The translations under genes were made by a program, and so were the position numbers. 64,000 bases of DNA from Gammaproteobacteria bacterium (GTDB taxonomy: Bacteria; Pseudomonadota; Gammaproteobacteria; Steroidobacterales; Steroidobacteraceae). How positions within the stretch are numbered: position 1 is the stretch's first letter; each line of letters opens with the position of its first letter. Below, piece after piece: positions 44,531-52,948 of the stretch. The stretch covers positions 1 to 64,000 of the forward strand of contig JANXZG010000026.1 in the NCBI GenBank assembly GCA_025355645.1, written 5' to 3'. Below the pieces are notes generated by a model. That model was not told the origin of the DNA and did no database searches. It saw nothing but the letters and a program-made list of their open reading frames with translations.

Positions 44531-45730
44531 ATGGCCGGCCGCAATTTTCTATTCGTCCCGGGACCCTCCAACGTTCCCGACCGCATCCTGCGCTCGATGC
44601 TCGTTCCCATGGAGGACCATCGCTCTGCGGCGTTCCCGGAACTGGCCTTGGCCTGCCTGAATGGCCTGAAAACGCTGTTTAAGACCACGACCGGCAGCCC
44701 GTTGATTTTCCCCTCCTCCGGCACCGGTTGCTGGGAAGCGGCATTGACCAATTGTTTGAACCCGGGCGACCGGGTGCTGATCGCCCGCTTTGGGCAGTTC
44801 AGCCATTTGTGGGCCGACATGAGCACGCGCTTAGGATTCGAGGTGGAAATCCTCGAGACCCCATGGGGGGATGGCGCGCCGATTGACCGCTATCAGGCTG
44901 CGCTTCGTGCGGACAAGGAGCACAAGATCAAGGCCGTGCTGTTCTGCCAGAACGAGACCGCCACTGGCGTGACCAGCGATGTCGCCGCCATGCGCAAGGC
45001 CCTCGATGGCGCCGCGCATCCGGCGCTGCTGTTCGTCGACTCGGTCAGCGCGCTTGCCAGCATCGATTTTCGCATGGATGAATGGGGCGTCGACGTTTGC
45101 GTCAGTGGCTCGCAGAAGGGCCTGATGCTGCCCGCGGGCCTAGGCATCACCTGCGTCAGCGCCAAGGCCCTGGCGGCGGCGAGAAGCGCGACCGCGAGGC
45201 GCTGCTATTTCGATTATGCCGACATGGTGAAGTCCAACGCCACGGGATATTTTCCGTATACGCCGACGATTCCGATGCTGTGCGGACTGCGTGAGTCCCT
45301 CGCCATGCTCAATGAAGAGGGGCTCGAGAATGTCTTTCATCGCCACCACTACCTGGCCTCTGGCGTGCGCGCAGCCGTGCTGCAGGGCTGGAAACTCAAG
45401 CTCTGCGCGAGCGCGCCGCACTGGCATTCGGACACGGTGTCCGCGATCATGCTGCCCGATGGCATCGATGGCGCGGCGCTGATTGCGCACGCGTTCAAGC
45501 GCTATAACCTGTCGCTCGGCGCGGGCCTCTCGAAGGTGGCGGGAAAGCTGTTCCGGATCGGACACCTGGGCGACCTGAACGAACTGATGCTGCTCGGCGC
45601 GATCGCGGGATCCGAGATGGCGATGCAGGATGTCGGCATGAAGCTCGAGCCAGGTAGCGGCATCGCGGCCGCGCAGAACTACTGGCGCACACATTCACCG
45701 GGCGCCGCCGCTAAAGACCGCGCTGCATGA
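44531..45730 (+). CDS. sgaA: Serine-glyoxylate aminotransferase
   Basis: 399 residues. Class V aminotransferase fold: FVPGPSNVPDRILRSMLVPM at the start, IFPSSGTGCWEAALTNCL, FVDSVSALASIDFRMDEWGV, and the pyridoxal-phosphate lysine in CVSGSQKGLMLPAGLG. It converts serine and glyoxylate to hydroxypyruvate and glycine, the key transamination of the serine cycle. AGGAG lies 8 bp before the ATG. It is followed by hprA (4-bp overlap) and mtdA, the same order as in Methylobacterium (sga-hpr-mtdA). Confidence 0.95.
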   Translation: MAGRNFLFVPGPSNVPDRILRSMLVPMEDHRSAAFPELALACLNGLKTLFKTTTGSPLIFPSSGTGCWEAALTNCLNPGDRVLIARFGQFSHLWADMSTRLGFEVEILETPWGDGAPIDRYQAALRADKEHKIKAVLFCQNETATGVTSDVAAMRKALDGAAHPALLFVDSVSALASIDFRMDEWGVDVCVSGSQKGLMLPAGLGITCVSAKALAAARSATARRCYFDYADMVKSNATGYFPYTPTIPMLCGLRESLAMLNEEGLENVFHRHHYLASGVRAAVLQGWKLKLCASAPHWHSDTVSAIMLPDGIDGAALIAHAFKRYNLSLGAGLSKVAGKLFRIGHLGDLNELMLLGAIAGSEMAMQDVGMKLEPGSGIAAAQNYWRTHSPGAAAKDRAA

Positions 45731-46677
45731 AACATCGGGTCGTCTTTCTCGACCGTGCCTCGCTGAAGGCGGCGGTGCGCAAACCCGCGTGCGCCCTTGA
45801 GTATGTCGAGTACGACAAGACCGCTGCGCGCGAGATCGTGACGCGCCTGGCCGGTGCCGGCATTGCGATCACCAACAAGGTACCGATGCGCGCCGAGACG
45901 CTCGCGCAGTTGCCGCAGCTGAAGATGATTGCCGTGGCCGCCACCGGCTATGATGTGGTAGACGTGCCCTACTGCAAGCAGCACGGCATTTCAGTCGCCA
46001 ACATCCGCAACTACGCGGTGCACACGGTCCCCGAGCACGCCTTCACGCTGATCCTCGCGCTGCGGCGTAACCTGCTCGCCTACCGGCAGGATGTGGAAAA
46101 CGGCGTGTGGCAACGGTCCGACAATTTCTGTTTTTTTGCGCATGACATTGGCGATCTGCATGGCTCGACTCTTGGCATTATCGGCGAAGGGGCGATCGGC
46201 CAAAGCACGGCCGCCATCGGGCGCGCCTTCGGCATGCGAGTGCTGTTCGCCGACCATGCCCCGCCCAAGGTGCAGGGCGTGACCTTCAGCCCTCATGAGC
46301 AGGTGCTGGCCGAATCCGATGTGCTGTCCCTGCATTGCCCGCTAATGCCCTCGACTCGAAACCTGATCAACCTGGCGGCGTTTCGCAGCATGAAGCGCAA
46401 CGCATTGCTGATCAACACCGCGCGCGGCGGCCTCGTCGATGAGGCCGCGCTGATCCAGGCGCTCGATGAGGGGCTTATCGCAGGCGCAGGATTTGACGTG
46501 CTGACGGTCGAGCCCCCACGCGATGGCCACCCGCTGCTTGACCTGCGGCGCCCAAACTTCATACTGACGCCGCATATCGCCTGGGCATCGGATGGCGCCA
46601 TGCAGTTCCTGGCCGACCAACTGATCGATAACATTGAGCGCTGGGACGCAGGCGCTCCACAACATCTGGTTACATGA
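45727..46677 (+). CDS. hprA: Hydroxypyruvate reductase (D-2-hydroxyacid dehydrogenase)
   Basis: 316 residues. Substrate-binding half with IAVAATGYDVVDVPYCKQHG and NIRNYAVHTVPEHAFTLILA; NAD-binding GSTLGIIGEGAIGQSTAAIG; catalytic Arg in NTARGGLVDEAALIQAL, Glu in VLTVEPPRDGHP and His in ILTPHIAWAS. It reduces hydroxypyruvate to glycerate. ATGA overlaps with sgaA before it and mtdA after it point to a translationally coupled operon. Confidence 0.94.
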   Translation: MKHRVVFLDRASLKAAVRKPACALEYVEYDKTAAREIVTRLAGAGIAITNKVPMRAETLAQLPQLKMIAVAATGYDVVDVPYCKQHGISVANIRNYAVHTVPEHAFTLILALRRNLLAYRQDVENGVWQRSDNFCFFAHDIGDLHGSTLGIIGEGAIGQSTAAIGRAFGMRVLFADHAPPKVQGVTFSPHEQVLAESDVLSLHCPLMPSTRNLINLAAFRSMKRNALLINTARGGLVDEAALIQALDEGLIAGAGFDVLTVEPPRDGHPLLDLRRPNFILTPHIAWASDGAMQFLADQLIDNIERWDAGAPQHLVT

Positions 46678-47534
46678 AAAAATTACTTTATCAGCTCGAT
46701 ACCGATGCACTCCCTGCGGTCTTTGACAACGTGGTGGCCTACGATGGCGGCGCAGACCACGTCTGTGCCTATGGCGGCGTGAACGCAAGCAATGTCGGCG
46801 CGCTGGTGGAAGGCGCCATATTTACGCGCGGCCCAAAGGACAAGAAAAACACCGCGATTTTCATCGGTGGCGGCAACATGACCGAAGGCCAGGCGGTACT
46901 CGATGCCGTGCAAAAGAAATTCTTCCAGAAATTCCGGGTCTCGGTCATGTTCGACAGCAACGGATCGAACACTACGGCGGCTGCGGCCGTCGCCTGGCTC
47001 AGCCATGGCCGCAGCCTTGCCGGCAAGCGCGCCGTGGTACTCGCAGGCTCTGGCCCCGTTGGCCAGCGCGCTGCTGTCCTGCTCGCGCAGGAAGGCGCCG
47101 AGGTCGCGATCACGGGACGCAAGCTAGCGGCGGTGCAAAGTGCCTGCGACCTGATCCTGAGGCAGTTCGGGGTCAAGGCCGAGCCGATCGAGGCACCCAG
47201 CAACGCTGAACGCGGCGCCGCTCTCGCCGGCGCCCACATCGTGCTTGCGACGGGGGCCGCAGGCATCAGCCTGCTCGAGGCGAAGCAGTGGCAGGAGCAT
47301 GCCACGCTCGAGTTGATCGCCGATGCCAATGCCTCGCCACCTGCCGGCATTGAATCGGTCGGCATGGCGGATCGCGGGCTTACGAGCCACGGCAAGACGC
47401 TGTTCGGACCGCTGGGGATCGGCGCGCTGAAGCTCGCTCTGCATCGGGCCTGCATCACACGCCTGTTCGAACAGAACGATCTGCTGCTGGACGCCGCGCA
47501 GATCTACCAGACCGCGAAATCGATGGTCGGCTGA
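46674..47534 (+). CDS. mtdA: NADP-dependent methylene-tetrahydrofolate/-methanopterin dehydrogenase
   Basis: 286 residues, very similar in pattern to Methylobacterium MtdA: MKKLLYQLDTDALPAVFDNV, AYDGGADHVCAYGGVNASNV, NTAIFIGGGNMTEGQAVLDA, DSNGSNTTAAAAVAWL, and the dinucleotide-binding VVLAGSGPVGQRAAVLLAQE. MtdA interconverts methylene-H4F (or -H4MPT) and methenyl-H4F. With formate or formyl-CoA as C1 source it supplies methylene-H4F to the serine cycle. The methenyl cyclohydrolase gene (fch) that usually follows is missing here. Its stop lies 3 bp from the pyk stop (convergent). Confidence 0.93.
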   Translation: MKKLLYQLDTDALPAVFDNVVAYDGGADHVCAYGGVNASNVGALVEGAIFTRGPKDKKNTAIFIGGGNMTEGQAVLDAVQKKFFQKFRVSVMFDSNGSNTTAAAAVAWLSHGRSLAGKRAVVLAGSGPVGQRAAVLLAQEGAEVAITGRKLAAVQSACDLILRQFGVKAEPIEAPSNAERGAALAGAHIVLATGAAGISLLEAKQWQEHATLELIADANASPPAGIESVGMADRGLTSHGKTLFGPLGIGALKLALHRACITRLFEQNDLLLDAAQIYQTAKSMVG

Positions 47535-47537
47535 CCC

Positions 47538-48962
47538 CTAAGCGGTCGCGATGCGGATCATGTTGGTCGTGCCCGCCACGCCAAACGGGACGCCGGCGAT
47601 CGCAACGATGGTCTCGCCGCTTTCCGCGAATTTTTCCCGGCGTGCGACATCGCGCGCAGCCGCTGTCATTTCCCGGACGTCGGCTACATCGGCATCCGTG
47701 TGTACCGAATGGATGCCCCAGGCGAGCGCCAGGCGCCGCGCCGTGGGCAGGTGCGGCGAGAGGCTCAAGATCGGCGACTCCGGCCGCTCGCGCGCCGCAC
47801 CCAGGCTGGTATGACCACTCGATGAGTAACAGACGATCGCGCTCGCATGCAGCAGCGAGACAATCGAGCGCATTGCGCTGCACACGGAACCTGCGACATC
47901 GGTGTGACCCGGCGCCGCCGGCGCGTGCGAGGCGTTGATCATCTGCCGATACTGGGGATCGGATTCGGTCTGCTCGATGATCCGGTTCATCATGCCAACC
48001 GCCTCGACCGGGTACTGTCCCGCGGCGGATTCGGCCGACAGCATGACCGCATCGGCGCCATCGTAGATGGCGGTCGCCACGTCGGAAGCTTCCGCGCGCG
48101 TCGGCACGGGGCTGGTGACCATGGACTCGAGCATTTGCGTGGCCACGACCACGGGCTTGCCCACGCGCCGGCAGCTGCGAATGATGCGCTTCTGGATTGC
48201 TGGCACGCGTTCGGCCGGCAGCTCCACGCCAAGGTCACCGCGCGCCACCATAATCGCATCGGATATCGCCACGATCTCCTCGAGTCGCTCGACCGCCGCG
48301 GGCTTCTCGAGCTTTGACATGATCCAGGCGCGATCCCCGATGATAGCGCGCGCCTCCGCCACATCCTCGGGGCGCTGCACGAATGAGAGCGCCACCCAGT
48401 CGACGCCAAGCTGCAGCGCGAGCAGCAGGTCGGTGTGATCCTTGGCCGTCAGGGAGGTCAGTGGCAATATCACGCCGGGTACGTTGACGCCCTTGTGCCC
48501 GGAGAGCGTGCCGCCGACCACGACGGAGGTCTCGGCGAAATCCGCACCGCTGCGCTCAACCGCGAGGCGCAGGCGCCCATCATCCAGCAGCAATTGCGAT
48601 CCTGCTGCTAGCACCGCGAAGATTTCCGGATGCGGCAGGCACACGCGCTGCGTGGTGCCCAGCGCCTCATCGAGGTCGAAACGGAAATTCTGGCCCGCAG
48701 TCAGGGTCACCGCCCCGCCCGTGAACAGGCCCACCCGGTGCTTCGGGCCTTGCATGTCAGCCATGATGCCAATGGGCCGCCCGGTCTCTTTTTCCAGGTC
48801 GCGGATGATCGTGACCCTGCGGCTATGGTCTTCCGGCGTGCCGTGGCTGAAATTCAGCCGGAACACGTCGGCGCCGCCGAGAAAAAGGCGGCGAACTATT
48901 TCAGGACTGGAGCTGGCCGGACCCAGGGTCGCGACTATCTTGGCATTACGGCTTCTACGCAC
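47538..48962 (-). CDS. pyk: Pyruvate kinase
   Basis: 474 residues with a GTG start. FRLNFSHGTPEDHSRRVTII near the N-terminus, LEKPAAVERLEEIVAISDAI, the signature MVARGDLGVELPAERVPAIQ, and ATQMLESMVTSPVPTRAEAS. The C-terminal allosteric domain is present (ASAIVCYSSSGHTSLGAARE). It makes pyruvate and ATP from phosphoenolpyruvate, and would drain PEP formed through glycerate from the serine cycle. It may be an isozyme for C1/C2 growth; that is an inference from position. Confidence 0.95.
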   Translation of the reverse strand: MRRSRNAKIVATLGPASSSPEIVRRLFLGGADVFRLNFSHGTPEDHSRRVTIIRDLEKETGRPIGIMADMQGPKHRVGLFTGGAVTLTAGQNFRFDLDEALGTTQRVCLPHPEIFAVLAAGSQLLLDDGRLRLAVERSGADFAETSVVVGGTLSGHKGVNVPGVILPLTSLTAKDHTDLLLALQLGVDWVALSFVQRPEDVAEARAIIGDRAWIMSKLEKPAAVERLEEIVAISDAIMVARGDLGVELPAERVPAIQKRIIRSCRRVGKPVVVATQMLESMVTSPVPTRAEASDVATAIYDGADAVMLSAESAAGQYPVEAVGMMNRIIEQTESDPQYRQMINASHAPAAPGHTDVAGSVCSAMRSIVSLLHASAIVCYSSSGHTSLGAARERPESPILSLSPHLPTARRLALAWGIHSVHTDADVADVREMTAAARDVARREKFAESGETIVAIAGVPFGVAGTTNMIRIATA

Positions 48963-48980
48963 ATCAGCCCCTTAAAATTC

Positions 48981-49018
48981 TAAAAAAAAACGCGGTAGCC
49001 TGCGCAACACGGGCAGGC
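48981..49018 (-). terminator. Candidate terminator of the panE-sucCD-FAH operon
   Basis: On the minus strand GCCTGC pairs with GCAGGC (49013-49018 with 48998-49003) and 7 bases later a run of nine T follows (48982-48990). The spacing is longer than ideal, so activity is uncertain. Confidence 0.45.
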
Positions 49019-49044
49019 GCAGCAGTTTCCGCAGGACCCGGAAT

Positions 49045-49824
49045 TCATCCGAACGCATTTTGCAGCACACCGATTCCATCGATCGACACCTCGACGATCG
49101 CACCGTCCTTCAGGGAGCCGACCCCAAGCGAGGTCCCGCAGGCGATGACATCGCCGGGCAACAGGGTCATGTCGCAGGAGAGGCGGCTGACCAGCTCCTG
49201 GGGCGAGATGACCATGTCGGCGAGGGCATAATTCTGGCGCACGTCGCCATTGACGCGGGTGTATACGCGCAGCGCCGCGAGCTCAAGTCCGGTCGCGATG
49301 ACGGGACCGAGGCAGCCAAAGGTATCGTAGCCCTTGGCGCGGCACCACTGCTCGAAATCCGGGTTCTCGCTCAGAATCCCGATGGCTGTCACGTCATTAA
49401 CGCAGGTGTAACCAAAGATCGCCTCAGCTGCCTGCGAAGCGCTGAGCTGCGTGCAGCGCGCGCCTATGACGATCCCGAGTTCGCCTTCGAATGCCACTTT
49501 CCCTGCATAGTTCGTTGGGCGCCTGATGACCTCGCCCGGCCCAATGACGCAGCTCGCCGGCTTGATCAGGAACTGCGGATGCTTGCACGGCTGCTTGCCG
49601 AGCTTCGCACATAGCTCGTGAAAATTATTCCACAGCGCGATGATTTTGGAAGGTGTGCAGGGGCATTGCAGCTGGAACTCCCCGATTGCCAGGTTGGCGC
49701 CGGTGGGGCGCGGGGCGGCGAACATATCGCCCTCGTGGACCGCAACGCCTACCTCGCTATAGGTGCCGAAACCGATAATGCCGTCGTGTGTACGAAATCG
49801 CGCCCACCGGATCAGCGCCGGCAC
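49045..49824 (-). CDS. Fumarylacetoacetate hydrolase-family protein
   Basis: 259 residues from a GTG at 49824, one base after the sucD stop; the longer open frame runs back through sucD. The FAH signature is clear: PTNYAGKVAFEGELGIVIGA with the metal glutamates, FGYTCVNDVTAIG with the metal Asp, and DMTLLPGDVIACGTSLGVGS. Members are C-C bond hydrolases, decarboxylases or isomerases of beta-keto acids, including oxaloacetate decarboxylases (FAHD1). The oxaloacetate link is tempting next to a serine-cycle/oxalate locus but is only inference. It is co-translated with sucD. Confidence 0.85.
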   Translation of the reverse strand: MPALIRWARFRTHDGIIGFGTYSEVGVAVHEGDMFAAPRPTGANLAIGEFQLQCPCTPSKIIALWNNFHELCAKLGKQPCKHPQFLIKPASCVIGPGEVIRRPTNYAGKVAFEGELGIVIGARCTQLSASQAAEAIFGYTCVNDVTAIGILSENPDFEQWCRAKGYDTFGCLGPVIATGLELAALRVYTRVNGDVRQNYALADMVISPQELVSRLSCDMTLLPGDVIACGTSLGVGSLKDGAIVEVSIDGIGVLQNAFG

Positions 49825-49825
49825 G

Positions 49826-50701
49826 CTATAGCACCGAGGCGAGCAATTTGCCCATGTCGGCAGGATTGCGCGTGACCTTGATGCCGCACTCCTCCATGAC
49901 TGCGAGCTTTTCCTGGGCCGTGCCCTTGCCGCCCGATATGATCGCACCGGCGTGGCCCATGCGCTTGCCCGCGGGCGCGGTGACCCCGGCGATGAAGCCG
50001 ACCACGGGCTTGCGCATATTGTCCTTGATCCAGCGCGCGCAGGTTTCCTCATCATCGCCGCCAATCTCGCCGACCATGATGACCGCATCGGTCTCAGGGT
50101 CTGCATTGAACAGCTTCATGACATCGATATGCTTCATGCCATTGACCGGGTCGCCGCCGATGCCGACACAGGTCGACTGCCCGAGCCCGAGCTCCATCAG
50201 CTGGCCCACGGCCTCGTACGTCAGCGTCCCGGACCGGGAGACCACACCGATGCGGCCCTTCTTGTGGATGTGCCCCGGCATGATGCCGATCTTTATCTCG
50301 TCCGGCGTAATCACCCCGGGGCAGTTCGGTCCGACGAGTATGGTCTTCTTGCCGCGCATGCGGTAGCGCGTAGCGATCATGTCGCGCACTGGCACACCCT
50401 CAGTGATACAGATCACGAGGTCAAGGCCCGCATCGACCGCCTCATCGATGGCGCTCGCGGCAGCCGGCGGCGGCACATAGATGACCGAGACGTTGGCGCC
50501 GGTCTTTTGCTTCGCCTCGGCGGCGGTGGCGAAAATCGGGATGCCCTCGAAATTCTCTCCCGCCTTGTTCGGGTTGACGCCGGCGACAAAGCAAGCCACG
50601 CCGTTCGCGTAATCGCGGCACAGCCGTGTATGAAAAGCCCCGGTTTTGCCGGTGATGCCCTGGGTCATTACCCGGGTATTCCTGTCAATCAAGATGCTCA
50701 T
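49826..50701 (-). CDS. sucD: CoA ligase (succinate/malate-CoA ligase type), alpha subunit
   Basis: 291 residues. CoA-binding Rossmann part [20 protein letters not shown], the ligase signature [40 protein letters not shown], and the phosphorylated His in [20 protein letters not shown]. It pairs with the beta subunit just upstream (ATGA overlap). Succinyl-CoA synthetase is the default reading, but malate thiokinase of the serine cycle (MtkB) is a close homologue. The sequence pattern looks closer to canonical SucD. No sucAB genes are adjacent. Confidence 0.9.
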   Translation of the reverse strand: MSILIDRNTRVMTQGITGKTGAFHTRLCRDYANGVACFVAGVNPNKAGENFEGIPIFATAAEAKQKTGANVSVIYVPPPAAASAIDEAVDAGLDLVICITEGVPVRDMIATRYRMRGKKTILVGPNCPGVITPDEIKIGIMPGHIHKKGRIGVVSRSGTLTYEAVGQLMELGLGQSTCVGIGGDPVNGMKHIDVMKLFNADPETDAVIMVGEIGGDDEETCARWIKDNMRKPVVGFIAGVTAPAGKRMGHAGAIISGGKGTAQEKLAVMEECGIKVTRNPADMGKLLASVL

Positions 50702-51864
50702 TTGCCCGCCACCGCAGCCACGATTTTGCGGGCCGCATCGGCCATGTTGTCGGCCGATATGATCGGCAACCCCGAGGCGCGCAGCAGCTCCCGGCCGAGC
50801 TCCTCATTCGTGCCCTTCATGCGCACGACCAGCGGCACGCTGAGGTTGACCTCGCGCGCCGCCGCGATTACGCCTTGCGCGATCGTGTCGCAGCGCATGA
50901 TGCCGCCAAAGATGTTGACTAGGATACCCTTCACCGCCGGATTTTTCAGCATCAGCTTGAACGCCTCGGTGACTTTTTGCGCGGTCGCGCCGCCGCCCAC
51001 GTCAAGGAAGTTCGCAGGCTCCGCGCCGAACAGCTTGATCGCATCCATCGTGGCCATCGCAAGGCCGGCGCCGTTGACGAGGCAGCCAATATTCCCGCCG
51101 AGCGATATGTAGGAAAGATCGAAGCGGGAGGCTTCAACCTCGGCCGGGTCCTCCTCGTCGAGATCGCGCATCGCCACGATGTCCGGATGGCGAAACAGTG
51201 CGTTGTCATCGAAGTTCAACTTTGCATCGAGCGCGAGTACGCGTCCGTCTGCAGTCAGGATTAGCGGATTGATTTCTGCAAGCGACGCATCGCACTCCTC
51301 GAATGCCTGGTACAGCCCCTGCATGAAGCGGCGCGCCTCGCCGATCGATGCATCAGGCATGCCGATCTTGCGCGCCATGTCATCGGCCTGGGCCGCGGTA
51401 AGCCCCATGCCAGGATCGATGGCCACCTTATAAATTTTTTCCGGCGTGCGCGCGGCGACTTCCTCGATGTCCATGCCGCCCTCTGAACTTGCCATCAGCG
51501 TGACGCGCTGACTCGAGCGGTCGACCACCATGCCGACATATAGCTCCCGCTCGATATTGGCGCCCTCTTCGACCAGCAGGCGCTTCACGAGCCGGCCCTG
51601 CGGCCCGGTCTGGTGTGTGATCAGTGTCATGCCGAGGATTTTCTCGGCAGCATCGTGCACCTCGGCAAGCGTCTTGGCGACCTTGACGCCGCCGCCCTTG
51701 CCCCGCCCACCGGCGTGAATCTGCGCCTTGACGACCCAGGCCTTGCCACCCAGCCTGCGCGCCGCATCATCCGCATCGGCCACAGAGAAGCACGGCACGC
51801 CCTGAGGTGTCGCCACGCCGTACCGGCGCAGAATTTCCTTGCCCTGATATTCATGCACGTTCAT
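50698..51864 (-). CDS. sucC: CoA ligase (succinate/malate-CoA ligase type), beta subunit
   Basis: 388 residues, the same length as Escherichia coli SucC. ATP-grasp N-terminus [31 protein letters not shown] [40 protein letters not shown], and [20 protein letters not shown] with [20 protein letters not shown]. It forms the nucleotide- and carboxylate-binding half of the ligase. The gene sits between panE-like and sucD with ATGA overlaps on both sides. Whether succinate or malate is the substrate cannot be decided by eye. Confidence 0.92.
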   Translation of the reverse strand: MNVHEYQGKEILRRYGVATPQGVPCFSVADADDAARRLGGKAWVVKAQIHAGGRGKGGGVKVAKTLAEVHDAAEKILGMTLITHQTGPQGRLVKRLLVEEGANIERELYVGMVVDRSSQRVTLMASSEGGMDIEEVAARTPEKIYKVAIDPGMGLTAAQADDMARKIGMPDASIGEARRFMQGLYQAFEECDASLAEINPLILTADGRVLALDAKLNFDDNALFRHPDIVAMRDLDEEDPAEVEASRFDLSYISLGGNIGCLVNGAGLAMATMDAIKLFGAEPANFLDVGGGATAQKVTEAFKLMLKNPAVKGILVNIFGGIMRCDTIAQGVIAAAREVNLSVPLVVRMKGTNEELGRELLRASGLPIISADNMADAARKIVAAVAGK

Positions 51865-52850
51865 AAAGGCCTGTTTGCCTCCAAGGTCTTTCCCAGCAAC
51901 TTCGTCAAAGCATAGACCGTGTCGAGATGCGGCGTCGCCGTGTCCGTCAAGCGCGCAAGTTCCACGACTGATCCGAGCAGCGCGTCGATCTCAAGCGCCC
52001 GACCTGCCTCGACATCCTGCAACATCGATGTTTTATGATGGCCGACGCGCTCGGCTCCCGCAATACGTTTCTCGATCGGAACCCGGAAAGTGATGCCGAG
52101 CTTGCCGGCAATGCACTGCGCCTCAGCCATCATGGAGGTGGCAAGCTCGCGGCCAGGCGGATACTGGCAGATCCCGGCGAGCGTTGCGCGCGTCAGCGCG
52201 CTGATCGGATTGAAAGTCATATTGCCCCAGAGCTTCAGCCAGAGCTCCGCACGGATATCCTTTAGTATCGGTGATTGCAGGCCGCCGCGGATAAAGCACT
52301 GCGAGACCGAGCGCACCCGCTCACTCTCGCTACCATCCAGCTCGCCGATCGGAAACCGATTTCCCTCGACCTGCTTGATCAAGCCGGGCTCGAGCACCTC
52401 CGTAGCTGGATAGACAACGCAGCCAATGACCCGCTCCCCGGGGATGTGCTGGCCGATCAGTCCCTCGGGGTCCACGCTCCTGACGCGCGTACCGGCGAGC
52501 GGCCCCGGATGACCATGGAAATACCAGTAGGGGATCCCGTTCTGCATTGGCACCACGACGGTTTGCGGACCGAACAGCTTCGGCACGTCCGTGGCAACCG
52601 CCTCGACCTGGTGCGCCTTCATCGCCAGGATCACGAGGTCCTGGGGACCTGCACTGGCGTAGTCCGCCGTGGCGCGGATTTTCGGCACCGCTTCTTCCGT
52701 CCCGTCTGCCAGGCGCAGACGGATGCCCTGGCTCTGCAGCGCCTCAAGGGTGCGGCCGCGCGCGATGAACGTCACCTCTTCGCCCGCATGCGCGAGCCGA
52801 TGCCCGACAAAGCCGCCAATCGCGCCGACCCCGACGATTGCAATTTTCAT
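51861..52850 (-). CDS. panE2: Ketopantoate reductase-family protein, probable oxalyl-CoA reductase (PanE2-like)
   Basis: 329 residues. NADP-binding [40 protein letters not shown]; and the catalytic-domain helix [20 protein letters not shown] (the family Lys within it) with Asn/Ser further on. The family reduces ketopantoate, but in Methylobacterium extorquens the PanE2 member is the oxalyl-CoA reductase that makes glyoxylate. Here it lies in the same locus as frc, oxc, oxlT and serine-cycle genes and with no pantothenate genes, so I infer the same role. It is coupled to sucC by ATGA and preceded by the terminator of the porin gene, so it needs its own promoter or read-through. Confidence 0.75.
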   Translation of the reverse strand: MKIAIVGVGAIGGFVGHRLAHAGEEVTFIARGRTLEALQSQGIRLRLADGTEEAVPKIRATADYASAGPQDLVILAMKAHQVEAVATDVPKLFGPQTVVVPMQNGIPYWYFHGHPGPLAGTRVRSVDPEGLIGQHIPGERVIGCVVYPATEVLEPGLIKQVEGNRFPIGELDGSESERVRSVSQCFIRGGLQSPILKDIRAELWLKLWGNMTFNPISALTRATLAGICQYPPGRELATSMMAEAQCIAGKLGITFRVPIEKRIAGAERVGHHKTSMLQDVEAGRALEIDALLGSVVELARLTDTATPHLDTVYALTKLLGKTLEANRPL

Positions 52851-52889
52851 CTGCCCCCCTTGCGCCTTCGGCTATCGTGCTGATGAAGA

Positions 52890-52921
52890 AAAACCGCGGA
52901 CGCTCTCGCGCCCGCGGTTTT
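52890..52921 (-). terminator. Intrinsic terminator after the porin gene
   Basis: AAAACCGCGG (52890-52899) pairs with CCGCGGTTTT (52912-52921). Read on the minus strand the stem ends in a T-run (TTTTTC), so it would stop porin transcription 28 bp after the stop codon and before panE2. Confidence 0.85.
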
Positions 52922-52948
52922 CAGTCGAGGCTGATCGATGGTGCGGAC

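Noticed and set aside
44428..44826. N-terminal extension of the formyltransferase gene
   Set aside because: It would run across the divergent promoter into sgaA. The domain begins at MRIAMIGQKDFG (44427).
49952..51112. 386-codon plus-strand open frame
   Set aside because: Antisense to sucD and sucC, both of which carry complete active-site motifs.
49826..51864. Firm naming as mtkA/mtkB (malate thiokinase)
   Set aside because: Context suggests it, but the sequence pattern reads as ordinary SucCD. Without a tree the names sucC/sucD are safer.
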